NCBI RefSeq assembly: GCF_003610895.1
Contig: NZ_MCAS01000038.1
Location: 1,543-65,542 of the forward strand
DNA from: Paraburkholderia fungorum
Lineage (GTDB): Bacteria; Pseudomonadota; Gammaproteobacteria; Burkholderiales; Burkholderiaceae
Direction of reading: 5' to 3'
DNA: 64,000 nt
A program made the translations under genes and the position numbers. Within the stretch, counting starts at the first letter, position 1, and the number at the start of each line of letters is the position of its first letter. The notes under the pieces are model-generated. The model was not told the DNA's origin. It made no database searches and worked only from the letters and a program-made list of their open reading frames with translations. Shown here in pieces: positions 34,403 to 42,530 of this stretch.

Positions 34403-35656
34403 TTATCTGACAGCCGACTTCCCATCCCCCAAAGGCGCAGCCTCCCCAGCAACCACTGCCTCCCGCGTTTCGGGCATCGCCGCCCACACCAGCAAAACAG
34501 CCATCGCGCCCGCCGCAGCAAGTCCAAAAAAGCTCACAGCATTACCAAAATGATCCGCCACAAACCCAGCAATTGTCGTACTCAAAGTAGCCCCAATCCC
34601 GGCAGCCAACCCAAACAATCCGATACACAGGTTATACCGCCCCTTCCCGCCGGCAACATCGGCGGCAATCAACGGCAGCATCACGCCGAACACCGCAGCG
34701 CTCAGGCCGTCCAGCATCTGCACCGGCACCAGCAAGTAAGGGCTGCTGATTCCAGCAAACAACAACGCCCGTATCGGCAACGCCGAAAACCCCAGCAGCA
34801 GAATCGGCCGGCGTCCCCATCGCTCGGCAGAGCGCCCAACCCATGGCGACATCATCGCCACAATCGCCTGCGGCACGATAATGCACGCGGCAATCACGAG
34901 CTGCACGTTGTCGCCCATGCCGGCCGTCACTTCGCCAGCGGCGAGGTTCAGCATCGCGGCATTCGACAGGTGGAACAGCACAATACAAGCCGCAAACAGC
35001 AGCATCCGCTTGTCACGCAACAACTCGCGCAAACTCTCGCGCCGTTCGATCTGCTCCGGCGTCGGTCCGGCTTTGGGCAGCTCGATCGTATCGGTACGCT
35101 GAATCATCGTCAGCGCAAACAACGCCGGCACGGCGAGCGCCGCGGTCAGCCAGAACACCGCACGGGGCGAATAGTATTCGCCGAAGATCCCCATCAACCC
35201 AGCCGCGACGGCACTGCCGATCGATGCCCAGCGCGCATTGCGTCCCAACCGGTCGCCCAGATTCGCGCGCCCCACGAGAGCAAACGAGATCGCGGCCAAT
35301 GCCGGCGTCAGCATGCAACTGGCAAAGCCGTGGAACACCTCGGCGGCGATCACGGGGAGCACCGTCGGGCTCGTGGCCAGCAGCACCGCGCTGAGAATGA
35401 TCGCGGCGATCGCCCATGCGGCCGCGCCTTTCTTGTTGCGCAACGCGTCGACAGCGGCGCCGCCCGGCACCTGGCTCACCATCGCACTAATGGTGCCGAC
35501 GGACAGCGCCATGCCGATCTCGCCCTGGGTCCATTTGTGCGAGGCGAGGTACGAGGCGATGAACGGCCCGAAGCCCGTCTGCACGTTGGCGACGAAGAAA
35601 TTCAGCCAATCGAGTGCACGCAGGCTGCGCGTGGTAACCAAAGTACGGCCTATCAT
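34403..35656 (-). CDS. Major facilitator superfamily transporter
   Basis: 417 residues, about 12 helices. It begins with a helix containing DWLNFFVANVQTGFGPFIASYLA and has the loop motif GRSAERWGRRPILLLG. The start codon overlaps the stop of the PRC-barrel lipoprotein gene (ATGA), so the two are co-translated. The substrate is unknown. Its final bases lie next to the A/C-rich tail of repeat C and share that composition. Confidence 0.88.
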   Translation of the reverse strand: MIGRTLVTTRSLRALDWLNFFVANVQTGFGPFIASYLASHKWTQGEIGMALSVGTISAMVSQVPGGAAVDALRNKKGAAAWAIAAIILSAVLLATSPTVLPVIAAEVFHGFASCMLTPALAAISFALVGRANLGDRLGRNARWASIGSAVAAGLMGIFGEYYSPRAVFWLTAALAVPALFALTMIQRTDTIELPKAGPTPEQIERRESLRELLRDKRMLLFAACIVLFHLSNAAMLNLAAGEVTAGMGDNVQLVIAACIIVPQAIVAMMSPWVGRSAERWGRRPILLLGFSALPIRALLFAGISSPYLLVPVQMLDGLSAAVFGVMLPLIAADVAGGKGRYNLCIGLFGLAAGIGATLSTTIAGFVADHFGNAVSFFGLAAAGAMAVLLVWAAMPETREAVVAGEAAPLGDGKSAVR

Positions 35657-36618
35657 CGGGCCGCCCTTGCGTTGGAACTCGCAGTGACATTAGCCGGTGC
35701 GGCGGAAGCCGCAGCAGCAGGGGCAGCAGGCGCAGGCGCCGGAGGGGGCGCCGGGGACACCGCGCGGACCGGTTTGCCGCTGGCGTACGGCGGCGTCGCG
35801 TTGATCTGCGCGTCGCTCAAATCGATCAGCGGATGCAGCTCCTTGTCTTTCGTGACGAAGCGCAGCGCCGACCAGTTGGCGGCAATCGTGCGCCGCTCGG
35901 TGCTGACCATGCCGTTGACGTCGAGCACGACCGCCTGGGGTTGCGCGTTGGCGTCGATCAGCACATCGATCACGCGGCCGACCTTGGCGCCGTTCGAACG
36001 CTCGACATCGGCGTCGATCAGCGGCAATTGCAAGGTGGTGGATTTCACGGCGGGAGCCGGTACGGCCCCCGCGGTGAGCGTGATCGGCGCGGCCTTCGCG
36101 GTGGGCGTGAAGTGGAACGCGCTCCACGGGAAATTGACCTTGCGGTCGCCGACGCCGAGGAAACCCTGCAGATTGACCACCATCTCGCGCGGCTTGCCGT
36201 TCGCATCCGCGATCAGATCGACCGCGCGGCCCACCACCTTGCCGTCGGGTTTCTGCACTTCGCTATCGAGCAAGGTGCGCGCGTCGCTACGCTCGATCGT
36301 GCGCAGCACGATCAGCGGCGCGGGCGCAGGGGGCGGCGGCGCAGGCGTGACGACCGGCGGCGGGGGTTCGACCTTGCGCGGCTTGATAACCGGCTTCTTC
36401 GGTTTCTTCGGCTGTTCGGGCTCGGCCGCCTCAGTCTCGACGGGTTCCGGCGCAGAGGCGGCCACAGGGGCGCTCGCGGGCTCGACGGGCATCACCGTGG
36501 CATCGACAATCGGCGCCTGCTGGGGGCCCCACAGCAGGCCGCAACCGGACAGTGCGAACAGCGCGAACACAGCAAGAATCAGAAGACGCCAGGCAGGACG
36601 CGAAAAACCGCCGCTCAT
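35653..36618 (-). CDS. PRC-barrel domain lipoprotein
   Basis: 321 residues from the ATG preceded by GGAG; an ATG five codons earlier lacks this. A lipoprotein signal ends in LSGC. A long Pro/Lys/Ala-rich linker (about 20-95) follows, then two PRC-barrel-like units: LLDSEVQKPDGKVVGRAVDLI...MVVNLQG and DADVERSNGAKVGRVIDVLI...VVLDVNG. A Pro/Ala-rich tail ends the protein. PRC barrels are usually cytoplasmic RNA- or photosynthesis-linked modules; here they are predicted at the cell envelope. The gene is translationally coupled to an MFS transporter. Confidence 0.8.
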   Translation of the reverse strand: MSGGFSRPAWRLLILAVFALFALSGCGLLWGPQQAPIVDATVMPVEPASAPVAASAPEPVETEAAEPEQPKKPKKPVIKPRKVEPPPPVVTPAPPPPAPAPLIVLRTIERSDARTLLDSEVQKPDGKVVGRAVDLIADANGKPREMVVNLQGFLGVGDRKVNFPWSAFHFTPTAKAAPITLTAGAVPAPAVKSTTLQLPLIDADVERSNGAKVGRVIDVLIDANAQPQAVVLDVNGMVSTERRTIAANWSALRFVTKDKELHPLIDLSDAQINATPPYASGKPVRAVSPAPPPAPAPAAPAAAASAAPANVTASSNARAAR

Positions 36619-36883
36619 CAAGAAGGACTCCATGGGCCAATGCGTACGGGCGCTGTGGAGCGCCGCTTTACGTCACGCAATTAAGTCAGGTAAGGGCCAG
36701 AGTGTAACCCGCGGCGCCGGGGCGGCCCGGTTTTGCAGGCTTTTTGACAGGTGCGGCCAGGGTCCGGCTCATGCCGCGTTGCGCGTTCATCGAGCAATTG
36801 TCGAGCGTTCATCGAGCGTTATGAACGCCGGTTTATCGCCGGTTTTCTCAATCCGGACCCCTAAAACTCTTTCACAACTTCAT
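36619..36883. other. Intergenic promoter region between divergent units
   Basis: No gene is seen. A TTGACA box at 36744-36749 is not followed by a convincing -10. Short repeats of TCATCGAGC occur around 36788-36820. Confidence 0.4.
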
Positions 36884-36983
36884 GACAAACCGTAGGTGTA
36901 AACGCGCGGAACGTACCCACGATTTGCCGTCCCTTAAACGATATAAGGATCGTGACATGTCGGGCATGCCATCCATGCGATGG
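36884..36983 (+). promoter_or_regulatory. Structured leader of the purine permease gene
   Basis: A long imperfect hairpin can form from 36884 to 36931: GAC-AAA-CGT-GGT on the left pairs with ACC-ACG-TTT-GTC on the right, with small internal loops. A second hairpin, CCATC-CATGC-GATGG, lies at 36969-36983. They sit about 190-290 bases before the permease start. The structure and target suggest RNA-based control, but no known riboswitch class is identified by eye. Confidence 0.35.
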
Positions 36984-37169
36984 GAGATATATTTGTGTTG
37001 CCCTACATTTCGAGACAGCAAAACAAGAACGGAGCATGCGGGTTGTCCGGACGCATCGCAAGCCGACGTTCAAACCTTGCCACACCACAATAGATCAACG
37101 CAACGAGACGAACCTGATGGCGGCCGGAAAACGGGCCGTTTCAGCACGCTGATAAAGGAGGCACTCATC

Positions 37170-38552
37170 ATGATGGAACCCCACGCCCAACCGATTTCCG
37201 AAGTCGGCGCCGAATCATTCGACGGAAAGGGCTTTCTCGACCGCTACTTCGAAATCTCTTCACGCGGCAGTTCGCAGCGTACGGAAATCGTCGCGGGCAT
37301 CACGACCTTCCTCGCGATGGTCTACTCCGTGTTCGTCGTGCCCGGCATGTTCGGTAAAGCGGGCTTCGATACCAGCGCGGTATTCGTCGCCGTGTGCCTG
37401 ACTACCGCCTTCGGCTCGCTGCTGATGGGCGTATGGGCGCGTCTGCCGATCGCGATCGGTTGCGCGATTTCGCTGACTGCGTTCACCGCGTTCGGTCTCG
37501 TGCTCGGCAAAGGTCTGCATCCGAACGTCGCGCTCGGCGCGGTGTTTCTGATGGGTGTGGTCTTCACCGGTATCTCGGTGACGGGCGTACGTTCGTGGAT
37601 TCTGCGCAATCTGCCCACCGGCATCGCGCACGGTACGGGTATCGGCATTGGCCTGTTCCTGCTGCTGATCGCCGCGAATGACGTGGGTCTGGTCGTCAAG
37701 AATCCGGGCGCTGGTCTGCCGGTCGCGCTCGGCAATATCACGGCGTTGCCGGCGATCATGTCGGTGGCGGGACTGGCCGCGATCTTCGGTCTGGTGCGCC
37801 GTCGCGTGCCGGGTTCGATCCTGATCGTGATCGTCGCGATCTCCGGGATCGCGCTCGTGATCGATCCGACGGTGGTGTTTCATGGCGTGTTCGCACTGCC
37901 TGCGCTGAGCGCACCGGGCCATGCTTCGCTGATCGGCGCGATGGATATCAAGGGCGCGCTGTCGATGGCGGTTCTGCCTAGCGTGCTGGCACTCGTGATG
38001 ACCGCCGTGTTCGACGCAACCGGCACGATTCGCGCCGTTGCGGGCCAGGCCGGCCAGCTCGACGAAAACGGTCGCATCATCAACGGTGGCCGTGCGTTGA
38101 CGGCGGATTCGCTGAGCTCGATTTTCTCGGGCCTGCTCGGTGGTGCACCGGCGGCTGCCTACATCGAATCGACGGTCGGCGTTGCAGCCGGCGCGAAGAC
38201 GGGGATGGCGGCGGCTGTGGTCGGTCTGCTGTTCCTGGTGGTGATGTTCTTCTCGCCGTTGGCGAGTCTCGTGCCGTCGTATGCAACGGCACCTGCGCTG
38301 ATGTACGTCGGTCTGATGATGCTCTCGAACGTGAGCAAGCTGCACATGGACGACATGGTCGACGCGATGTCGGGCCTGATGTGCGCCGTGTTCATCGTGC
38401 TGACCGCCAACATCGTGACGGGCATCATGCTCGGCTTCGCAACGCTGGTGATTGGCCGCGTGGTGAGCGGCGAGTATCGCAAGCTGAACGTGGGCACGGT
38501 TGTCATCGCTGTCGTGCTGGTCGGCTTCTATCTCGGCGGTTGGGCGATCTGA
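37170..38552 (+). CDS. NCS2-family purine (hypoxanthine/guanine-type) permease
   Basis: 460 residues. The start is fixed by AAAGGAGG eight bases upstream. AzgA-like NCS2 features include FLDRYFEISSRGSSQRTEIVAGITTFLAMVY-type N-terminal region, PTGIAHGTGIGIGLFL, and FDATGTIRAVAGQ followed by ALTADSLSSIFSGLLGGAP and ESTVGVAAGAKTG. It should import a purine base with protons. It is a single gene with a long 5' leader. Confidence 0.92.
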   Translation: MMEPHAQPISEVGAESFDGKGFLDRYFEISSRGSSQRTEIVAGITTFLAMVYSVFVVPGMFGKAGFDTSAVFVAVCLTTAFGSLLMGVWARLPIAIGCAISLTAFTAFGLVLGKGLHPNVALGAVFLMGVVFTGISVTGVRSWILRNLPTGIAHGTGIGIGLFLLLIAANDVGLVVKNPGAGLPVALGNITALPAIMSVAGLAAIFGLVRRRVPGSILIVIVAISGIALVIDPTVVFHGVFALPALSAPGHASLIGAMDIKGALSMAVLPSVLALVMTAVFDATGTIRAVAGQAGQLDENGRIINGGRALTADSLSSIFSGLLGGAPAAAYIESTVGVAAGAKTGMAAAVVGLLFLVVMFFSPLASLVPSYATAPALMYVGLMMLSNVSKLHMDDMVDAMSGLMCAVFIVLTANIVTGIMLGFATLVIGRVVSGEYRKLNVGTVVIAVVLVGFYLGGWAI

Positions 38553-38777
38553 TTGCTCCGCACGACGCCGCATTACGCATACGCAGTTTTGCAGTAACGC
38601 GAGAGCAGGGCGGTTTTTCCGCGCCGTTTCGCTCGAACGTGTAGTCGGTTGTTCTCCACCTTGACGCGGCGTGTTGCAGGGCTTTATCTGTGACCCGCCG
38701 CGTATCTTTTTTGTAGCGCTCCCTTCGCCTCTTTCATCTCGCGCACCGCGCGCTCAGAAAAAAGCACGCACCTGTGC

Positions 38778-38821
38778 TTGACATCCTCACGTGTGTTTCT
38801 ATACTTAACCTCATGGTTAAG
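38778..38821 (+). promoter_or_regulatory. ArsR promoter with operator over the start codon
   Basis: TTGACA (38778-38783) and TATACT (38800-38805) are 16 bp apart, a near-consensus sigma-70 promoter. The perfect palindrome CTTAACC-TCAT-GGTTAAG (38804-38821) covers the -10 end, the expected transcript start and the ATG at 38813. The message would therefore be nearly leaderless, and the regulator probably represses itself. Confidence 0.7.
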
Positions 38822-39223
38822 TTTAATGAAACGTTACTCGATCGCACCTTCGCCGCGCTGTCCGATCCGACGCGGCGTGCGTTGCTCGCGCGTCTGTCCG
38901 AACTGAGCGACCTGTCGGTCAGCGAACTCGCCGAGCCGTTTGCGATGTCGTTGCCCGCAGTGATGAAACACCTCGACGTATTGTCCGAGGCGGGTCTCAT
39001 CACGCGCAGCAAAACCGGCCGCACCGTAGCGTGCCGCCTGTCCGCCGGACCGATGGAGGAAGCCATGGAGTGGCTCACCCGGTATCAGCGGTTCTGGTCC
39101 GGATCGCTCGATCGTCTGGCGGCTTTCGTTGAAGAGGAAACCCCATGTCCAGCAAGTCCGGCCTCACCGTCCAGCGGCACCCCGCCGACACGCCCGCCCA
39201 AGTCTTCCACGCCGGGACGGTAA
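38813..39223 (+). CDS. ArsR-family winged-helix regulator
   Basis: 136 residues. ArsR/SmtB-type helix-turn-helix (LSDPTRRALLARLSE, LAEPFAMSLPAVMKHLDVL) of the group that pairs with SRPBCC/AHSA1 genes. The last 25 residues are Pro/Ser-rich and overlap, in another frame, the remains of exactly such an SRPBCC gene, so the C-terminus may be altered by the same deletion. No ribosome site precedes the ATG, consistent with a leaderless message. Confidence 0.85.
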   Translation: MVKFNETLLDRTFAALSDPTRRALLARLSELSDLSVSELAEPFAMSLPAVMKHLDVLSEAGLITRSKTGRTVACRLSAGPMEEAMEWLTRYQRFWSGSLDRLAAFVEEETPCPASPASPSSGTPPTRPPKSSTPGR

Positions 39224-39335
39224 CGGCACGCTGTTGACGCTCATTCAAGAACAGTTCACCGGCGAAGCAACGCGCGACGTGCATCAGTCTGGCTGGTGCC
39301 ATGGGCTTAATGCGCTGGAACACTGCTCCGCCTGA
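39145..39335 (+). pseudogene. SRPBCC (AHSA1-like) gene remnant with internal deletion
   Basis: The N-terminus of an AHSA1 protein (MSSKSGLTVQRHPADTPAQV, from ATG 39145) runs for about 23 codons and then hits a stop. In another frame, from about 39213, the C-terminal part resumes (DGNGTLLTLIQEQFTGEAT, then HQSGW) to a stop at 39333-39335. The middle, roughly 90-100 residues, is missing and the frame is shifted. Such genes normally overlap the end of an ArsR gene, as here. Confidence 0.78.
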
Positions 39336-39380
39336 TTTAGCTCTATCCCGAACCTGTACGACGCAGACAAGGAGACGCAC

Positions 39381-40115
39381 ATGGACCCGCAACACCGCAT
39401 CGGCACTAGAGAAGAATGGCTGGCCGCCAGCAAGGCGCTATTGGTGGAAGAGAAAGCGTACATGCGGGCCGGCGATGAACTTGCCCGCAAGCGTCGCGAA
39501 CTGCCGTGGGTGAAGATCGACAAGACCTATGCGTTCGAGACGCCGCAAGGCCGCAAGACGCTCGCCGATCTGTTCGGCGGCCGCAGTCAGTTGATCGTCT
39601 ATCACTTCATGTTTGGCCCGGATTGGAAGGAGGGCTGCTTCGGCTGCTCGTTCCTGTCGGATCACATGAACGGCATCCTGACGCATCTCGAACATCACGA
39701 TGTATCGTACGTGGCGGTTTCGCGCGGGCCGCTCGCGAAGATCGAGGCCTTCAAGGAGCGTATGGGCTGGACGTTCCCGTGGGTGTCGTCGAATGAGAGC
39801 GATTTCAATTTCGACTATCACGTGTCGTTCACGCCGGAGGAGGTCGCGAGCAAGAAGGCGTTCTACAACTTCACCGAGCAGGATGTCGGCATCGACGAAC
39901 TACCCGGTCACAGTGTGTTCTACAAGGACGAGGCGGGCGACGTCTATCACACGTACTCCACCTACGGACGCGGCGGCGAACAGTTCATCAGCGCGTACGC
40001 GCATTTCGACGTCACGCCGAAAGGCCGCAACGAGAAAAAGAATATGGGCGAATGGCTCAAACATCACGATCGCTACGAAGAGAAAGTGAGCGGGTGTGCT
40101 GCATGCGGCTCGTGA
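39381..40115 (+). CDS. DUF899 family thioredoxin-like protein
   Basis: 244 residues. AAGGAG precedes the start by five bases. The family signature is visible: ELPWVKIDKTYAFETPQG, then YHFMFGPDWKEGCFGCSF with a Cys-x-x-Cys-like pair, and HTYSTYGRG near the end. The C-terminus has a CAAC motif. The family has a thioredoxin-like fold and no established substrate. It lies downstream of the ArsR/SRPBCC remnant and may have been in the same transcript. Confidence 0.88.
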   Translation: MDPQHRIGTREEWLAASKALLVEEKAYMRAGDELARKRRELPWVKIDKTYAFETPQGRKTLADLFGGRSQLIVYHFMFGPDWKEGCFGCSFLSDHMNGILTHLEHHDVSYVAVSRGPLAKIEAFKERMGWTFPWVSSNESDFNFDYHVSFTPEEVASKKAFYNFTEQDVGIDELPGHSVFYKDEAGDVYHTYSTYGRGGEQFISAYAHFDVTPKGRNEKKNMGEWLKHHDRYEEKVSGCAACGS

Positions 40116-40180
40116 TGCTCGTGATGCTCGTGATGCTCGTGATGCCCGTGATGCCCATGACGCTTATGACGCTCGTGACA
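40109..40180. repeat. 9-bp tandem repeat after the DUF899 gene
   Basis: About eight copies of CTCGTGATG, degrading to CCCATGACG and CTTATGACG, run from the last codons of the DUF899 gene into the intergenic space. Confidence 0.85.
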
Positions 40181-40228
40181 TGTGGGCCCCGCGCCGGGAA
40201 CCCGCGCTGACAGAAAATATGCGGGACG

Positions 40229-41110
40229 TCATGCCCCTTTGCGTCCCGCTTCATAAAACAGTGCGAACAATTCCGACTGCGAATTGATGTTGAGCTTCGT
40301 ATAGATGTGCTTCTTGTGTGCGCGCACCGTTTCGAACGAGATCGCCAGTTTCTCCGCGATGGCGCGCGTTGAAAATCCGCTCAAGGTCAGCATCGCCACT
40401 TCGACTTCGCGCGCGGTGAGGGGCGAGCGGCCGCTTTCCAACGATACCTGCTCGAAGCGCGCGGCATAGGTCGGGGCGTCGGTTTGTGCCGTTGCTGCGG
40501 TCGTGGTTTGCGTCGCTGCTTGCGTCCCCGTTTGCATCCCCGTTTGCGTCGTCACTTCGCCCGAGAGTGGCTGCGGCGCGTCGAACACTTCATACGGCAG
40601 GCGCTGGCGCAGCAGCGCGATCACCCATGGCGCGCAGAGCGCGAGCACGGCCAGGTCGCGCTCGCCATAGCGATGCGTTGCGCCCAGCGAGAACGCCAGC
40701 GTATGCCTCGCGTCGATCATGTAGTTGAAATGCACCTCGTCGCCGACGATGTTTTTCCTGAAGTAACGCTGGTAGTAATCGGTCATCGAGAAGTTGTCGG
40801 GCGCGACGTCCGCAAGCGTGACGAAGCCCGATGCCGGCTTTCCGGTCGCGGCGAGATAGAACGGGTCGAGCTGATACAGCGCGGCGAGGTAGTCCTGGAA
40901 CATTGAATCCACCGCGCCGTCCGGCGTAGGCGATTCGGCGCAGACGAGCGGCGCCATGCCAGTTGTGAAGCGCAGGGCGACCCAGTTGTCGAATGCGACA
41001 TAACGTTCGAGCGCGCGTGTGAGGCGAGTCCAGAATTGCGCGCTGTCGAGCGCTTCGATAACCGCGCCGATCTCGCGATGAAAGGCCAGGTCGCGCCATT
41101 CAAGTTCCAT
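40229..41110 (-). CDS. LuxR-family transcriptional regulator
   Basis: 293 residues. The N-terminal about 190 residues form a sensor domain of unknown ligand. A Thr/Gln-rich repetitive linker (TGMQTGTQAATQTTTAATAQT) separates it from a C-terminal LuxR helix-turn-helix (SPLTAREVEVAMLTLSGFST and FETVRAHKKHIYTKLNI). It is divergent from the nitrilase and permease genes at 41.4-43.9 kb and probably controls them. Confidence 0.87.
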   Translation of the reverse strand: MELEWRDLAFHREIGAVIEALDSAQFWTRLTRALERYVAFDNWVALRFTTGMAPLVCAESPTPDGAVDSMFQDYLAALYQLDPFYLAATGKPASGFVTLADVAPDNFSMTDYYQRYFRKNIVGDEVHFNYMIDARHTLAFSLGATHRYGERDLAVLALCAPWVIALLRQRLPYEVFDAPQPLSGEVTTQTGMQTGTQAATQTTTAATAQTDAPTYAARFEQVSLESGRSPLTAREVEVAMLTLSGFSTRAIAEKLAISFETVRAHKKHIYTKLNINSQSELFALFYEAGRKGA

Positions 41111-41250
41111 GCGTGCTCCGTTGAGGGTAACCCAGCCGGGTGATTACGAACAAAAATATGTCTGGTAATAATAGGCCCAAGCTGAAAACACGGGCGGCCT
41201 GACGATAGCCGCTATTCAGCGCGAAGCAAACCGGCAGGGACCGTAACCAT

Positions 41251-41445
41251 TTTGCATGGGACTGGAGTAAGCGCTAAAGCGCCAACTCCAGCCGACAGCT
41301 TTGCATGGGACCAGAGTAAGAGCTCTGCATGGGACTAGAGTAGGCGCTGAAGCGCCGACTCTAGTCGACAGCTAAAGCGCCAACTCTGGTCGACAGCTTT
41401 GCATGGGACCAGAGTAAGCGCTGAAGCGCCAACTCTGGTCGACAC
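41251..41445 (+). repeat. Cluster of palindromic (REP-like) hairpin repeats
   Basis: Five units or half-units share TTTGCATGGGAC...GAGT and GCGCT-AAGCGCC cores. Complete hairpins are CTGGAGT (41262-41268)/ACTCCAG (41285-41291), GACTAGAGT (41333-41341)/ACTCTAGTC (41358-41366) and GACCAGAGT (41407-41415)/ACTCTGGTC (41432-41440). Arms differ between units but always change on both sides. Units at about 41300 and 41371 keep only one arm. The array ends 10 bp before the nitrilase-family start. Confidence 0.85.
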
Positions 41446-41455
41446 AGGAGACAGA

Positions 41456-42292
41456 ATGCTTCAACTCGAATTAGCACAGATCCCGATCGTCGATGGCGCG
41501 ACGGGCGTAGGCGGCGCAAACGTGCAACGCGTGCTGCAAACCATCGGCCAACGTGCGGCCGGCACCGATCTGATCGTGTTTCCGGAGACCACGCTGTCGG
41601 GCTTTCCGACGCGCGACACCATCGCCGACATGGCCGAACCGATCGACGGGCCGTCGCTCACCGCCGTCCGCAACGCGGCGCGCGAAGCGGGCGTCGCGGT
41701 GGCGGTGGGTCTCGCCGAACGTGACGGCAAACGCTTTTTCAACACCACGGTGCTGGTCGACGAACGCGGCGAGATCGCGCTGCGCTATCGCAAGACGCAT
41801 CTGTGGGCGTCGGACGTCGGGGTATTCGAACCGGGCGACCGTTACGAAGTGTGCAGTTTCAAGGGCCTGACCGTCGGCCTGCTGATCTGCTACGACATCG
41901 AATTTCCGGAAACGGCGCGCGCCGTCGCCTCGCTCGGCGCCGATCTGTTGATCGTGACGAACGGCAATATGGACCCGTTCGGGCCGGTGCATCGCCGGGC
42001 GATCGTGGCGCGCGCGATGGAGAATCAGATGTTCGCGGCGCTCGTGAATCGCATCGGTTCAGGCGACGACGACCTCACGTTCCCCGGCGAATCGGCGTTG
42101 ATCGATCCGTTCGGCGAGGTGGTATGCGACGCCGCGCACGAAGAAACGGTCCTGCGCGCCACGCTCGACCCCGCGCGTCTCGAAGGCGCGCGCGAGCACT
42201 ATCGCTACCTGCATGACGCGCGCATTTTGCTCGACCTCGCGACGCTGGACGGCGAGCACGGGCAGCGTGCGCGTGTGATCCGCGCGCGCTAG
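41456..42292 (+). CDS. Carbon-nitrogen hydrolase (nitrilase superfamily)
   Basis: 278 residues. The start follows AGGAG. The catalytic Glu-Lys-Cys triad is visible in FPETTLSGFP, RYRKTHLW and LLICYDIEFPE. The C-terminal half has FPGESALIDPFGEV. It should hydrolyse an amide or nitrile; aliphatic amidase or omega-amidase-like activity is possible. An APC permease gene lies 238 bp downstream and is likely its uptake partner. Confidence 0.9.
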   Translation: MLQLELAQIPIVDGATGVGGANVQRVLQTIGQRAAGTDLIVFPETTLSGFPTRDTIADMAEPIDGPSLTAVRNAAREAGVAVAVGLAERDGKRFFNTTVLVDERGEIALRYRKTHLWASDVGVFEPGDRYEVCSFKGLTVGLLICYDIEFPETARAVASLGADLLIVTNGNMDPFGPVHRRAIVARAMENQMFAALVNRIGSGDDDLTFPGESALIDPFGEVVCDAAHEETVLRATLDPARLEGAREHYRYLHDARILLDLATLDGEHGQRARVIRAR

Positions 42293-42530
42293 CGTGCGCC
42301 AAGACACGCGCGAGAAGTGCCTGCAGGCGCACATAAGCGCAATTCAGCACCTGCCAGGCACTCACCGGGCACCCACCGGGCACTTACCAGTCACCTGAGC
42401 GCACCGCATCAGGCAAACAAGCATCGGCGCGGCATACGCGCATCCAGCAGATCTGATCGACAAGGCTCGACCGGGGCGCGTTCAACGCCGCCTCCGGCGA
42501 CGCTCGCCCATTCGCAAGAGGAGACACCGC

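Noticed and set aside
34550..36895. A 781-codon open frame on the plus strand
   Set aside because: It runs antisense to the MFS and PRC-barrel genes, which have clear family motifs and overlapping junctions. Its product is low-complexity Arg/His/Ala sequence typical of a high-GC shadow frame.
41251..41445. Possible CRISPR-like array
   Set aside because: The units are palindromic, adjoin directly and have no unique spacers of constant length. No cas genes are present.
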